Positions 1 to 9,995 are shown, counted from the first letter of the stretch. The stretch: 64,000 nucleotides of DNA from an uncultured Lachnospiraceae bacterium (GCA_902801515.1 CADCII010000010.1:52788-116787), one strand, 5' to 3'. A program made the numbers and translations. Notes: generated by a model from the sequence alone, not told the origin.

Positions 1-3000
1 ATCAGGTCCATCAGGTTCGGTGATTCCATTTCGATCTTGTTGACCTGTCTGGCTTCGATTCCTGCTGCCCTGAGTGCTTTCCAGGTTCCGTGGGTCGAGT
101 AGATCCTGTAACCGATCCGGTCGAACCCTCTGGCGATATCGATGATGTCTTCCTTGTCCTCATCCCGGACTGTAATGATCATATTCCTGTGTTTCGGCAG
201 GCGGACTCCGGCTCCGAGGAATGCTTTATACAGCGCTTCGTCGAAGGTCTGAGCAATGCCGAGGCACTCTCCTGTTGACTTCATTTCCGGGCCGAGGGAT
301 ATGTCTGCGTCGCGGATCTTCTCAAACGAGAATACCGGCATCTTGATTGCGTAGTAACTGGCTTCCTTCTGAAGGCCCGGCTCGTATCCGAGATCTCTGA
401 TCTTTTTACCCAGGATCACGCTGGTTGCCAGCGGAACGATGGGGATTCCCGTTACTTTACTGATGTAAGGCACCGTACGGCTGGAGCGCGGGTTGACTTC
501 AATAATATATACTTCTTCGCCCTGGACGATGAACTGGATGTTCATCATGCCGATCACGTGAAGATTCTGGGCAAGTTTCTCTGTGTAGGAGACGATGGTC
601 TCTTTCACTTTATCGGACAGATCCGAAGCGGGATATACCGAGATCGAATCACCGCTGTGGATTCCGGCGCGCTCGATATGTTCCATGATGCCGGGGATCA
701 GGATGTCCGTGCCGTCACAGACTGCATCGACCTCGATCTCCTTGCCGATCATGTATTTATCGACCAGGATCGGGTGTTCCTGGGTGTAGCGGTTGATCTC
801 ACCGATGTACTGGTCGATGTCATCGTCAGAGATCGCTATCCTCATGCCTGCCCCGCCAAGAACATAGGACGGCCTGACCAGCACCGGGTAACCCAGACGG
901 CCGGCGACCTCTTTTGCTTCCTGAGCGGTGAATACCGTTTCACCCTTCGGTCTCCGGATACCGCACCTTCCAAGCACCTGGTCAAAGCGCTCTCTGTCCT
1001 CTGCCGCGTCCACATCGTCCGCGTCGGTTCCCAGTATACGCACGCCCATTTCCATCAGAGCCTGCGTCAGTTTGATCGCAGTCTGACCTCCGAACTGCAC
1101 GACTGCGCCGTCCGGCTTCTCGGTGCGCACCACATTCTCCACATCCTCGGGAGTCAGTGGTTCGAAATAAAGTTTATCTGCGATATCGAAGTCCGTGGAT
1201 ACGGTCTCCGGATTGTTGTTGATGATGATGGTCTCATAGCCTTCACGCTGGAATGCCCAGGTGCAGTGCACGGAACAGAAATCGAACTCGATCCCCTGCC
1301 CGATACGGATCGGCCCCGACCCGAGGACAAGCACCTTCGGCTTACGCGCAGTATTTTCCTGCTTTACAGTCTCCTGCTGCCTGCTGTCGGCATACAGAAC
1401 TTCTCCGGCTTCATCCGTGCCGTCATAGATCGAATAGTAATATGGTGTCTGCGCTGCAAACTCTGCCGCGCAGGTGTCGACCATCTTAAAGGCGGCGCTG
1501 ATCCCGTAGCCTGTCCTGAGCAGGCGGATATCCTTCTCTTCCTTGCCGGTCAGCTGCGCGATCACGGTATCCGGGAACTCAAGCCTCTTGGCTTCCCTGA
1601 GAAGTTCTTCCGTGAGCGGCTCCTCCCTCAGGCGCTTCTCCATATTTACCAGGATCGCGATCTTGTCAATGAACCATGTGTCGATCTGGGTAGCCTTATG
1701 AATACCATCGATGGTAAAGCCTCTGCGCAGTGCTTCGGCGATTGCCCAGATCCTCTGGTCATCGACGCGGCGAAGCTGTCTGTGCAGCATGGTGTCATCC
1801 AGATCTGAGAAGTCATAGCTCATCAGGCTGTCCACATGCTGTTCCAGCGAGCGGATGGCTTTCATCAGGGCACCTTCAAAACTGGTGCAGATGCTCATGA
1901 CCTCACCTGTCGCCTTCATCTGTGTGGTCAGGTCTCTCCTGGCGGTAATAAACTTGTCAAAGGGAAGCCTCGGCATCTTGACAACACAGTAGTCCAGCAT
2001 CGGTTCAAAAGATGCGTAAGTCTTGCCTGTGATCGCATTCCGGATCTCATCCAGTGTATAGCCCAGAGCGATCTTTGCTGCGACTCTGGCGATCGGATAT
2101 CCGGTTGCTTTGGACGCCAGGGCGGAGGACCTGGATACGCGCGGGTTGACTTCGATAACGCAGTATTCAAATGTGTCCGGCTTCAGCGCGTACTGTACGT
2201 TGCAGCCTCCGGTGATGCCCAGTTCTGTGATGATGTTCAGCGCGGAAGTCCGCAGCATCTGATATTCCTTATCACCCAGTGTCTGGGACGGAGCAACAAC
2301 GATTGAGTCTCCCGTATGGACTCCGACCGGATCGATGTTCTCCATATTGCAGACCGTGATCACATTACCTGCGCCGTCGCGCATCACTTCGTATTCGATC
2401 TCTTTCCAGCCTGCGATGCAGCGCTCTACCAGAACTTCGCCGACTCTGGACAGACGCAGTCCGTTGGCCAGGATCTCATCCAGTTCATCCTGGTTCGAGG
2501 CAATACCGCCGCCCGAACCGCCGAGTGTATACGCCGGGCGCAGAACGACAGGGTAGCCTATACTTCTTGCGAAGGCTTCTCCATCTTCGATATTCTTGAC
2601 AACTTTCGACGGTGCGACCGGCTCATGGATCTTCTCCATGGCTTCCTTGAACTCAAGACGGTCTTCCGCTCTGCGGATCGTGCGGGAAGTCGTTCCGATC
2701 AGTCTGACACTGTGGTCTTTGAGGAAACCTCTCTCCTCAAGTTCCATTGCCAGGTTCAGTCCTGCCTGTCCTCCCAGGGTGGGAAGGATACTGTCAGGTT
2801 TCTCTTTCTCTATGACCTGCTCCACGACTTCCACAGTCAGCGGTTCTATGTAGACGTGGTCGGCAATATCCCGGTCTGTCATAATCGTAGCCGGATTCGA
2901 ATTCAGGAGCACAACTTCGACTCCCTCTTCTTTCAGGCTTCTGCAGGCCTGTGTGCCCGCGTAGTCAAATTCAGCTGCCTGTCCGATGACGATCGGACCG

Positions 3001-3044
3001 GAACCGATCACAAGTACTTTTTTAATGTCAGGATTTTTCGGCAT
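1..3044 (-). CDS. carB: carbamoyl-phosphate synthase large subunit (3' end cut by window edge)
   Basis: Large subunit of carbamoyl-phosphate synthase, which uses ammonia delivered by CarA, bicarbonate and two ATP to make carbamoyl phosphate for pyrimidine and arginine synthesis. The N-terminus reads MPKNPDIKKVLVIGSGP, the family's usual opening, followed by GQAAEFDYAG and two ATP-grasp halves. The left edge still reads in frame as the C-terminal allosteric (MGS-like) domain, with GYRIYSTHGTWKAL and VNKIEMESPN. About 1014 codons are present against roughly 1070 in the family, so only some 50-60 residues are missing. The start ATG is at 3044-3042, 42 nt after carA, which fits a carAB operon. 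No frameshift was seen. Confidence 0.96.
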   Translation of the reverse strand, partial: MPKNPDIKKVLVIGSGPIVIGQAAEFDYAGTQACRSLKEEGVEVVLLNSNPATIMTDRDIADHVYIEPLTVEVVEQVIEKEKPDSILPTLGGQAGLNLAMELEERGFLKDHSVRLIGTTSRTIRRAEDRLEFKEAMEKIHEPVAPSKVVKNIEDGEAFARSIGYPVVLRPAYTLGGSGGGIASNQDELDEILANGLRLSRVGEVLVERCIAGWKEIEYEVMRDGAGNVITVCNMENIDPVGVHTGDSIVVAPSQTLGDKEYQMLRTSALNIITELGITGGCNVQYALKPDTFEYCVIEVNPRVSRSSALASKATGYPIARVAAKIALGYTLDEIRNAITGKTYASFEPMLDYCVVKMPRLPFDKFITARRDLTTQMKATGEVMSICTSFEGALMKAIRSLEQHVDSLMSYDFSDLDDTMLHRQLRRVDDQRIWAIAEALRRGFTIDGIHKATQIDTWFIDKIAILVNMEKRLREEPLTEELLREAKRLEFPDTVIAQLTGKEEKDIRLLRTGYGISAAFKMVDTCAAEFAAQTPYYYSIYDGTDEAGEVLYADSRQQETVKQENTARKPKVLVLGSGPIRIGQGIEFDFCSVHCTWAFQREGYETIIINNNPETVSTDFDIADKLYFEPLTPEDVENVVRTEKPDGAVVQFGGQTAIKLTQALMEMGVRILGTDADDVDAAEDRERFDQVLGRCGIRRPKGETVFTAQEAKEVAGRLGYPVLVRPSYVLGGAGMRIAISDDDIDQYIGEINRYTQEHPILVDKYMIGKEIEVDAVCDGTDILIPGIMEHIERAGIHSGDSISVYPASDLSDKVKETIVSYTEKLAQNLHVIGMMNIQFIVQGEEVYIIEVNPRSSRTVPYISKVTGIPIVPLATSVILGKKIRDLGYEPGLQKEASYYAIKMPVFSFEKIRDADISLGPEMKSTGECLGIAQTFDEALYKAFLGAGVRLPKHRNMIITVRDEDKEDIIDIARGFDRIGYRIYSTHGTWKALRAAGIEARQVNKIEMESPNLMDL

Positions 3045-3086
3045 TGGTTTCCGATTCCTTTCTTCTGCGCTTCCTGCCGTATGTGG

Positions 3087-4256
3087 TCAGGATGCTGACT
3101 GGCTGTTCATCATCATCAGAAAACGGTCAAACAGATAACCTGAATCCTGAGGTCCGGGACAGGCCTCCGGATGGAACTGCACCGTGAAGATATTTTTATT
3201 CAGATAGACAAGGCCCTCATTGGTTCCGTCATTTACATTGGAAAATGCCGGGGACGCCAGGTTCGGATCGATATGTTCCACATCCACCACATATCCGTGG
3301 TTCTGGGATGAGATATAGACCCTTCCCGTCTTCAGGTCCTTGACCGGATGGTTGCCGCCCCGGTGACCGTATTTCATTTTATAGGTATCGCCGCCGGTGG
3401 CCAGTGCCATGAGCTGGTGGCCAAGGCAGATCGCGAAGATCGGGACGTCTGAATCGTAGAGTTTGCGTACTTCTTCTATGATCTGCGTACACTCTTTCGG
3501 GTCGCCGGGACCGTTGGAAAGCATGATCCCGTCAGGTCTGTCATTCAGGATCTCTTCCGCGGATGTGTGCGCCGGGTACACCGTAACCCTGCACCCGCGT
3601 CTCACCAGGCTTCGGGCGATATTTCTCTTGGCGCCGAAGTCCAGCAGCGCGACTCTGAAATGCCGGCTGTACAGTTCTCTCTGCATCACTTCAGAGAGTT
3701 CATTTCTCACACCGACCGTAGAGGGCTGCGGTACCGTATCCCCCGAATCCGTAAACTCGTACTTTTTCGCGCAGGTGACCTTCTCAACAACCTTTCCGGT
3801 CGTATACGCGCGGATCTTCGGAAGCAGATCTTCGATCTGAGCTTTCGAGTATTCATTTGTCGTAATCAGACCGTTCATGGTCCCTTTTTCACGAAGAAGG
3901 ATAGTTAAAGCGCGGGTGTCGATGCCGGAGATCCCGGGAATATCGTAGCGCTGTAGAAAATTCTGAATTGTGTCTTCCGAGCGGAAGTTTGAGGGGATCC
4001 GGGACAGTTCCCGGACTATGAAAGCGTCGGGCCATGCCCTTGAAGATTCCATATCCTCGATGCTGATGCCGTAATTGCCGATCAGCGGATAAGTCATTAC
4101 CAGTGCCTGCCCCGCATAGGACGGGTCTGTCAGCACTTCAAGATAGCCTGTCATGGACGTATTGAATACGACCTCGGATATCACTTCTCTCTGCGAACCG
4201 ATACTTTTCCCGCAGAATACAGTTCCGTCCTCCAGGATCAGATACGCGTTCCCCAT
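3087..4256 (-). CDS. carA: carbamoyl-phosphate synthase small subunit (glutaminase)
   Basis: Glutamine amidotransferase subunit that hydrolyses glutamine and channels ammonia to CarB. It has 389 residues, normal for the family. The N-terminal CPSase_sm domain (about 1-140) contains FNTSMTGYLEVLTDPSY. The class I GATase domain (about 200-385) carries the nucleophile Cys277 in AICLGHQ and the partners His362 and Glu364 in QFHPEA. It is the first gene of carAB and has its own promoter about 50 nt upstream. Confidence 0.97.
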   Translation of the reverse strand: MGNAYLILEDGTVFCGKSIGSQREVISEVVFNTSMTGYLEVLTDPSYAGQALVMTYPLIGNYGISIEDMESSRAWPDAFIVRELSRIPSNFRSEDTIQNFLQRYDIPGISGIDTRALTILLREKGTMNGLITTNEYSKAQIEDLLPKIRAYTTGKVVEKVTCAKKYEFTDSGDTVPQPSTVGVRNELSEVMQRELYSRHFRVALLDFGAKRNIARSLVRRGCRVTVYPAHTSAEEILNDRPDGIMLSNGPGDPKECTQIIEEVRKLYDSDVPIFAICLGHQLMALATGGDTYKMKYGHRGGNHPVKDLKTGRVYISSQNHGYVVDVEHIDPNLASPAFSNVNDGTNEGLVYLNKNIFTVQFHPEACPGPQDSGYLFDRFLMMMNSQSAS

Positions 4257-4306
4257 TCAGTATACCTGCCTTTCATGCGCTCATATCTTATGCCCAAATT
4301 GTGGAA

Positions 4307-4335
4307 AGTATACACGAATATGGTATGGAATGCAA
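4307..4335 (-). promoter_or_regulatory. sigma-A promoter of carAB
   Basis: On the minus strand TTGCAT (4335-4330), a 17-nt spacer and TATACT (4312-4307) lie about 50 nt before the carA ATG. Spacing and both hexamers fit a housekeeping promoter. I see no recognisable PyrR site or attenuator in the short leader. Confidence 0.75.
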
Positions 4336-4365
4336 TATCGGATTGCTGACGGAAGGCTTCAGGAT

Positions 4366-4388
4366 GAACGAGTGACAGGCACTTGTTC
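4366..4388. repeat. palindromic repeat with GTGACAGGCAC core
   Basis: Arms of 9 nt (gaacgagtg and cacttgttc, one G/A difference) flank a 5-nt loop, acagg. The same core occurs at 57701-57794. On the minus strand the first bases of the palindrome are the TGA stop of the neighbouring acetyltransferase gene. It resembles dispersed REP-type intergenic palindromes; that classification is inferred. Confidence 0.6.
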
Positions 4389-5217
4389 ATCTCTTGTTCA
4401 GGCTTCTGAACCAGTATGTATAGAAATCCTCAAAGCCCAGAGATTCGTAGAGGCTCTTTGCCTTTGTGTTCCCGCTGACAACCTGGAGATAAGCCTTCAC
4501 CGCTCCAAGCTGTCTTGCTTCTTTGAGGATTGTCGAGCAGACTGCTCTGGCGTATCCTCTCTTCCAGCAGCTGGGGCTGACATAGATTGCGTAGAGGCCG
4601 ACCCATTCACGATCACAGATCCCCAGACCTGTGGCAACGATCCGGCCGTCCAGTTCCACCGACGCCACGATCGTCTGCTTCGGGATGGCCGCATACATCT
4701 TGGGGACGATCCGGCGAAGCGTCGGATCGGAAGTCCCGTTCAGGGAGAACAGGCCTTTAAGCCATTCGTCAGTGACATAAGCCTTCAGTTCCACCGTGAT
4801 GTCATTGTCGTAATTCACCAGGGTCGGCAGATTCAGTCTGTTTTCGAACATGTAATTCCTGCCGGTCGAAGGCATGAGATTCACATCATGGATATCTGTG
4901 GTCATCACTTCCGTGACATGTTTCTTCTGATATCCTTTTTCTTCCAGCAGTGCATCAAAAGAAGGATCCAGCAGCGGATGGATCTTGAAATTGGTCGGAC
5001 AGTGAAGAGCGCTGTAAATATCTTCGCAGTAGGCGATCTTCTCCTGCACCGGTATCGTACTCTCCCCGATCTGTTCCACGGAATTCGTACGGTAGGTGTA
5101 GTTATGGGAGTACCTCAGAAGCCAGCCGTCGTACAGTTCGATCCGGTAGGACGGCCAGGCGTTGAGAGAGATCTCTTCCATATATTTTATTTCCTGGTTC
5201 CTTGCTGCAGTATCCAT
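4387..5217 (-). CDS. GNAT family N-acetyltransferase
   Basis: Predicted acetyl-CoA-dependent acetyltransferase of 276 residues; the substrate cannot be told. The N-terminal half contains LYDGWLLRYSHNYTYRTNS, a motif common in a Firmicute GNAT subfamily. The C-terminal half (about 165-270) is the GNAT fold. VGLYAIYVSPSCWKRGYARAVCS is the acetyl-CoA-binding V-x5-G-x-A loop region, and GNTKAKSLYESLGF is the last conserved helix-strand. It lies 47 nt after the methyltransferase gene on the same strand and may be the last gene of the GH3-HAD-methyltransferase string. Its stop codon sits in a palindromic repeat. Confidence 0.85.
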   Translation of the reverse strand: MDTAARNQEIKYMEEISLNAWPSYRIELYDGWLLRYSHNYTYRTNSVEQIGESTIPVQEKIAYCEDIYSALHCPTNFKIHPLLDPSFDALLEEKGYQKKHVTEVMTTDIHDVNLMPSTGRNYMFENRLNLPTLVNYDNDITVELKAYVTDEWLKGLFSLNGTSDPTLRRIVPKMYAAIPKQTIVASVELDGRIVATGLGICDREWVGLYAIYVSPSCWKRGYARAVCSTILKEARQLGAVKAYLQVVSGNTKAKSLYESLGFEDFYTYWFRSLNKR

Positions 5218-5264
5218 AATCCTCTCACTTTATATCCGGTAATCTGTCAGGTTCTGCGGCCTGT

Positions 5265-6149
5265 TCAGTCGCTCCACCATCTTCCGGCAGCCCCGCAGGG
5301 AAGCACCAGATGCGTATCCGTCACGGGAAGACCGACCTCCCCTGACTCCACATGTCCACCGAATCTGGAGACGACCTCCACTGAGATCAGATAGGTCAGG
5401 ACTGCAGGCGCAAGTCCTGTCGTATAGGAATTGATCAGGTAAAACAGCGGCTTGTCATTCAGAAGTTTCGCTGTCAGGGCGACCAGTTCATGGATATTAT
5501 CCTCCATCTTCCACAGTTCCCCTTTCGGGCCTCTTCCATAGGAAGGCGGATCCATAATGATCGCGTCATAGTGATTGCCTCTGCGGATCTCACGCTCGAC
5601 AAACTTCTTGCAGTCGTCCACAAGCCAGCGGACCGGAGCGTCTCCGAGTCCGGAGGAGACTGCATTTTCCTTAGCCCAGCTTACCATACCCTTTGAGGCA
5701 TCCACGTGGGTCACACTCGCGCCTGCGGATGCCGCGGCCAGCGTTGCGCCGCCGGTATAAGCGAACAGGTTCAGCACTTTGATCTGCCTTCCGGCGTTCA
5801 CTGCGGTCCTGATCTTCTCACTGAACCATTCCCAGTTGACTGCCTGTTCCGGGAACAGCCCGGTATGCTTGAATGAGAACGGTTTCAGATGAAAGGTCAG
5901 TTCCTTTCCGCCCAGAGAATATCCGATCGTCCACTGTTTCGGCAGATCAATAAACTCCCAGTCGCCGCCTCCGGACGAAGACCTGTGATAACGCGCGTTG
6001 ATCTTTCTCCACTTCGGATCCTTCCGGGGCGTATTCCAGATGACCTGCGGGTCAGGTCTGACAAGGATATATTTCCCCCAGCGCTCCAGCTTCTCACCGC
6101 CTGAGGTGTCGATTACTTCATAATCTTTCCAGTTCTTTGCAAGAAACAT
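5265..6149 (-). CDS. class I SAM-dependent methyltransferase, RlmI/RlmK-like (COG1092 type)
   Basis: Predicted SAM-dependent methyltransferase of 294 residues, probably acting on rRNA by similarity to RlmI/RlmK. Motif I is VLNLFAYTGGATLAAA, followed by VTHVDAS, the acidic ribose-binding strand, and motif IV is IIMDPPSYGRGPKGE, the DPPSY signature of this group. There is no N-terminal PUA domain, unlike full-length RlmI, so this is the shorter stand-alone form. The start lies 1 nt beyond the stop of the HAD gene, so translational coupling is likely. Confidence 0.85.
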   Translation of the reverse strand: MFLAKNWKDYEVIDTSGGEKLERWGKYILVRPDPQVIWNTPRKDPKWRKINARYHRSSSGGGDWEFIDLPKQWTIGYSLGGKELTFHLKPFSFKHTGLFPEQAVNWEWFSEKIRTAVNAGRQIKVLNLFAYTGGATLAAASAGASVTHVDASKGMVSWAKENAVSSGLGDAPVRWLVDDCKKFVEREIRRGNHYDAIIMDPPSYGRGPKGELWKMEDNIHELVALTAKLLNDKPLFYLINSYTTGLAPAVLTYLISVEVVSRFGGHVESGEVGLPVTDTHLVLPCGAAGRWWSD

Positions 6150-6150
6150 A

Positions 6151-6837
6151 TCAATCCTTCCCGGTCAGCAGTGCCGCCGTCTCCGGCAGCTGGGCAAATG
6201 AGCTGATCTGTGCTGTCACGCCTTCCACTCCGGTCACATCGCCGAACCCGTACGCAGCATATATAAAGTCGATTCCTGCCTCCCTGCTCGCCTGCAGGTC
6301 TCCGGCAGTGTCCCCGACATAGACCGCATAGTCCAGTATATTTCTGTCGACACACAGCTTAATATTGTATCCCTTCTCCTCATGCGTATCCTCATAGCAC
6401 AGATGATCTTCGATCAGATCCTCCGCCCCGGCCGCATGCAGAAAGTCTTCAATATATCCCTTCTGGCAGTTGCTGACAATATACAGGTGCCAGCCATCCT
6501 CCTTCAGTTTTTGAAGTGTCCTGACGACATCCGGATAGAGTACTCCGGGATGGTCCCACATATACTCGATCTCATAACTCATCGCGCCGTCCAGGACCTC
6601 AAGCCGCCTCTCTGGAGACAGGTAGCTGAAGAGAATATCGGCGATGGCAGGCATCGTCTTTCCCAGGCACCCCTGCATGGCCGGATATGTGATCTCACGG
6701 GTCACATCCGGAATATCGCATCCGTAGGCATTCCAGGAGTCCGTGATCACCCGGACCGCGTCCCAGAGCGTTCCGTCCACATCGAGAATGATCCCTCTGC
6801 GGAACTTCTCTTTTTCCTGTTTCATCTTTTCTGTCAT
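6151..6837 (-). CDS. HAD superfamily phosphatase (PGP/PpaX-like)
   Basis: Predicted cytosolic phosphatase of 228 residues. HAD motif I is ILDVDGTLWD with the nucleophile and acid Asp pair, motif II is IVSNCQKGY, and motif III/IV is YVGDTAGDLQASREAG. An alpha-helical cap lies between motif I and about residue 95. The overall pattern matches phosphoglycolate phosphatase or pyrophosphatase PpaX-like enzymes, but the substrate is not determined by sequence. It starts 8 nt after the GH3 gene and ends 1 nt before the methyltransferase gene. Confidence 0.85.
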   Translation of the reverse strand: MTEKMKQEKEKFRRGIILDVDGTLWDAVRVITDSWNAYGCDIPDVTREITYPAMQGCLGKTMPAIADILFSYLSPERRLEVLDGAMSYEIEYMWDHPGVLYPDVVRTLQKLKEDGWHLYIVSNCQKGYIEDFLHAAGAEDLIEDHLCYEDTHEEKGYNIKLCVDRNILDYAVYVGDTAGDLQASREAGIDFIYAAYGFGDVTGVEGVTAQISSFAQLPETAALLTGKD

Positions 6838-6845
6838 CTCATACC

Positions 6846-9800
6846 TCAGTCCGCCAGCAGGCCGATCTGCCTGTCTTCACCCGGACCATCCTTCGTAATC
6901 CTCACACAATTCAACTTCACCCCATTCTGTCCGAAATGAAGCCTGAAGATATTACTCTTTGTAGTAACTTTGAACCGCACCCGCTTTACAGCGCTCTTTC
7001 CCTGTGTCCCGCTCCATACCATCGTTGCCAGCGGTATGGAAGTAAAGAAGAAGGATACCGGAACCTGGGCAAGTGCTCCGGCGCTGCACGTCCCTTCAAA
7101 TGAAAACGTGTAGTAGGCACCGCGTTCCATGGAGAAGCCAATCAGCACGTCTTCGCCTCTCTCACAGGACAGACCTGACAGATCATATGCCAGTCCGTCA
7201 GACGGAACCTCAGTAAATTCGACCTGGGCTACGGCGTCCAGTCTCTCTCCTTCCGGAGCATTCTCCACTTCGACAGTAGTACCCTGTCCCATTAGGCGGG
7301 CCATCGCCTCACTCTTCATGGCAAAACGGCAGATATTGGCCGCACATCTCTGAAGCTCAGCCCTTGTCAGACGGTTTTCTTCCAGGGCATCCAGCGTCGT
7401 CCCTCTGAAACGGGGATCTCTTGCGACGCCGCGCTTTTTCGCTGTCTTTTCATCGAGGATCTGATCCCTGATATCCTCACATTCATCCAGCCAGACTCCG
7501 TCTCTGCTTCCATCCGGAACCACCATATATATGTCATTCTGGGCGCGGACCATAGAGCTGAAGTTATATACATGCCCGCTCATCAGGTCATCCAGCAGTC
7601 CGTCCTCATCTACAGCTGAAGGCTGCTCCTGATCCTCAGGTTCCGTCCCGTCCAGTCTGGCGTCGATCACATCCTTCGGACTGAAGCTGGCCCACCAGTC
7701 AGTCATGACGATTCCGTCAAATCCCCACTCTTCCCTGAGGATCGTAGTTGTCAGGTCATACAGAGAGGACGTATGGATTCCGTTCAGAAGTCCGTATGAT
7801 GTCATGATGGCATCCGCCTGTCCTTCCCTGACGGCAATTTCAAATCCGCGAAGATAGATCTCCCGAAGCGCCCGCTCCGATACAATACTGTCCAGACTGT
7901 GCCGGCCGCTCTCCCTGTTGTTGGCAGCGAAATGTTTCAGCACGCCGGTGACCCCGTGTTCCTGAAGCCCCTCCAGCTGTGCGCATGCAATGCGGCCTGT
8001 CAGGTAAGGATCTTCCGAGAAATATTCAAAATTGCGTCCGTTCAGAGGATGCCTGTGGATATTGATCCCGGGTCCAAGCAGACAGTCAACACGGTTCTTG
8101 ACCATCTCCAGGCCAAGAAATGAGAACAGCTGCCGGTTCAGTTCGGTGTCAAATGTGCATGCCAGGAGTGTCCCGCAGGGAAGGGAAAACGCATGATCCC
8201 CACAGTCAAGCCGCATGCCGCTGGGCCCGTCATCGCAGCACAGCACCGGGATTCCCCTGTCGCGAAGGTCTTTACTGACGCCTCCGAAAGCCGCGGCTGT
8301 TCCCGGCGTGACGAGAGGACTTCCCATCCCTTCACCGCGAACGATCCGGGACAGTTCCGTATCCGTCAGCTGCGCAATGAACTCCTCCATGGAGCAGCGT
8401 TTCTCCACCACATCCTGCAGTTTCAGATCAGAGACTGCATATGGTGTTTCAAACGGAAGATTCTCATACCGTCTCTTCCCGTTATCGATCGACCGGATTG
8501 GAGCTTCCTCAAATCCGACACGAAGTACAGGATCCGTCAGCGGTTCCCTGCCATGTCCGGCTGCTTCGGTATCTCTGTTCTCCCCTCTCTCGGAAGCAAG
8601 GTCCTGGGCCACAGCCGCAGCGATGTCTTCCGCGTCAGGCCTTTCAATATAGGAAGCGACATCCGGACCGTCATCCGGTCCGCAGTTCATCACCATTCTC
8701 CTGAAAGCCGTAACCGGTGCGCAGGCTTCCTCCTCCTGCTCGATCGGCCAGTTGCCTGAGATGGTAAATGCGCCGTTCTCAGGAGTGACACAGACCGCGT
8801 CTCTCACATTTTCCCCGACATACAGATCATAGCGGCCCGGTTCCAGAACCCAGCAGGACGGATCTCCTGTTGCGCCGGTATCATCATAGGATGCAAACCG
8901 CCTCACAGGAATACGGAAGGAAACGGTCTGCGCCTCGGAAGGCTGGAGAAGATCTGTCTTGCAGAAGTCCACCAGGACACGTGCCGGTTTCCCCAGTTCT
9001 CCCTGCGGGCATCTCGCATAGACCTGCACCACAGCTCTGCCGGCGAAGCTGCCGGTGTTGGTGACTTCTGTCTCCAGATCGATCGTCAGGCGGCTTCCCA
9101 CTTCAGGCTCTTCGGTCTCAACCTTCCTGGTACTGATATCGAATGTAGTATAGGTCAGTCCGTATCCGAATGGATACAGAACCCTGTCCCTGGCGACGGA
9201 TTCAAAATAGCGGTAACCGACATATATGTCCTCTTCATAGACATCAGCCGTACCGCTTCCGAAATTCTTCGAAGACGGATAATCACTCAGGCTTTTCGCG
9301 ATCGTGTCTGTCAGATGACCGGAAGGCGATACGCGCCCTGTAAGAACATCCACCACTCCCAGGCCGCCGACCATGCCACCCTGCCAGACGTACAGGACTG
9401 CGTCCGGATCTGTCCGGGTGACAAATGACATGTCGATGATGTTGCCCACATTGAGCAGAACGATCATCCTGTCAAAGGAATCTCTCACCCTGCGGAGCAT
9501 ATCCATCTCCACATCAGTAAGACGCCAGGAACCGGGCTCATCCAGATTATCTCTGTCCTCACCGGCGGTCCGCGCTATGATGCAGATGGCAGTGTCGCCG
9601 AACTCTGCAGCCATCCGGACATCCTCATCTGTGAGAGGCATCTCGTCCTGTGACCAGGGTTCCTCCCCCCAGCCGGCGCCTTCCCTGGGCGGATTCTCAT
9701 CGTTCCAGCGGTCATATAGATGCTCGAGAGTCTCATTCAGGACGATTCCCGGCTCATCTTCCAGAGCTTCCCTGATCCCGGTTACTTTCGAGACATTCAC

Positions 9801-9995
9801 CATACCGCCCGAACCGGTCCCGCTCTTGTAATAAGTCAGCTGTCCCCTTCCGAACAAAGAGACTCTTGCACCCTCGGCAAGAGGCAGCACCGACTTCTCA
9901 TTTCTCAGAAGAACGATTCCCTCCGCAGCCGCCTGGCGCGCGCATCTGGTATAAGCATCCCAGTCAAGTGTGCACAATCGTATGTGATCATCCAT
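6846..9995 (-). CDS. glycoside hydrolase family 3 beta-glycosidase with permuted domain order
   Basis: Predicted intracellular beta-glucosidase or beta-xylosidase of 1049 residues without a signal peptide. The domain usually found C-terminally in GH3 comes first (about 25-270, with LLRNEKSVLPL and WQGGMVGG). An Fn3-like domain follows (about 290-410, with YPFGYGLTYTTF), then the TIM-barrel (about 530-800). The barrel includes GPGINIHRHPLNGRNFEYFSEDP in two adjoining parts, KHFAANN, and the nucleophile Asp766 in VMTDWWAS. A further beta-rich tail of about 150 residues follows. This reversed order is known from ruminococcal and Butyrivibrio enzymes. The SD AGGAG is about 14 nt before the ATG. 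Gene order suggests co-transcription with the downstream HAD gene. Confidence 0.93.
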   Translation of the reverse strand: MDDHIRLCTLDWDAYTRCARQAAAEGIVLLRNEKSVLPLAEGARVSLFGRGQLTYYKSGTGSGGMVNVSKVTGIREALEDEPGIVLNETLEHLYDRWNDENPPREGAGWGEEPWSQDEMPLTDEDVRMAAEFGDTAICIIARTAGEDRDNLDEPGSWRLTDVEMDMLRRVRDSFDRMIVLLNVGNIIDMSFVTRTDPDAVLYVWQGGMVGGLGVVDVLTGRVSPSGHLTDTIAKSLSDYPSSKNFGSGTADVYEEDIYVGYRYFESVARDRVLYPFGYGLTYTTFDISTRKVETEEPEVGSRLTIDLETEVTNTGSFAGRAVVQVYARCPQGELGKPARVLVDFCKTDLLQPSEAQTVSFRIPVRRFASYDDTGATGDPSCWVLEPGRYDLYVGENVRDAVCVTPENGAFTISGNWPIEQEEEACAPVTAFRRMVMNCGPDDGPDVASYIERPDAEDIAAAVAQDLASERGENRDTEAAGHGREPLTDPVLRVGFEEAPIRSIDNGKRRYENLPFETPYAVSDLKLQDVVEKRCSMEEFIAQLTDTELSRIVRGEGMGSPLVTPGTAAAFGGVSKDLRDRGIPVLCCDDGPSGMRLDCGDHAFSLPCGTLLACTFDTELNRQLFSFLGLEMVKNRVDCLLGPGINIHRHPLNGRNFEYFSEDPYLTGRIACAQLEGLQEHGVTGVLKHFAANNRESGRHSLDSIVSERALREIYLRGFEIAVREGQADAIMTSYGLLNGIHTSSLYDLTTTILREEWGFDGIVMTDWWASFSPKDVIDARLDGTEPEDQEQPSAVDEDGLLDDLMSGHVYNFSSMVRAQNDIYMVVPDGSRDGVWLDECEDIRDQILDEKTAKKRGVARDPRFRGTTLDALEENRLTRAELQRCAANICRFAMKSEAMARLMGQGTTVEVENAPEGERLDAVAQVEFTEVPSDGLAYDLSGLSCERGEDVLIGFSMERGAYYTFSFEGTCSAGALAQVPVSFFFTSIPLATMVWSGTQGKSAVKRVRFKVTTKSNIFRLHFGQNGVKLNCVRITKDGPGEDRQIGLLAD

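Noticed and set aside
558-1808. 416-codon plus-strand frame over carB
   Set aside because: Antisense shadow of carB, whose reading frame is intact and conserved.
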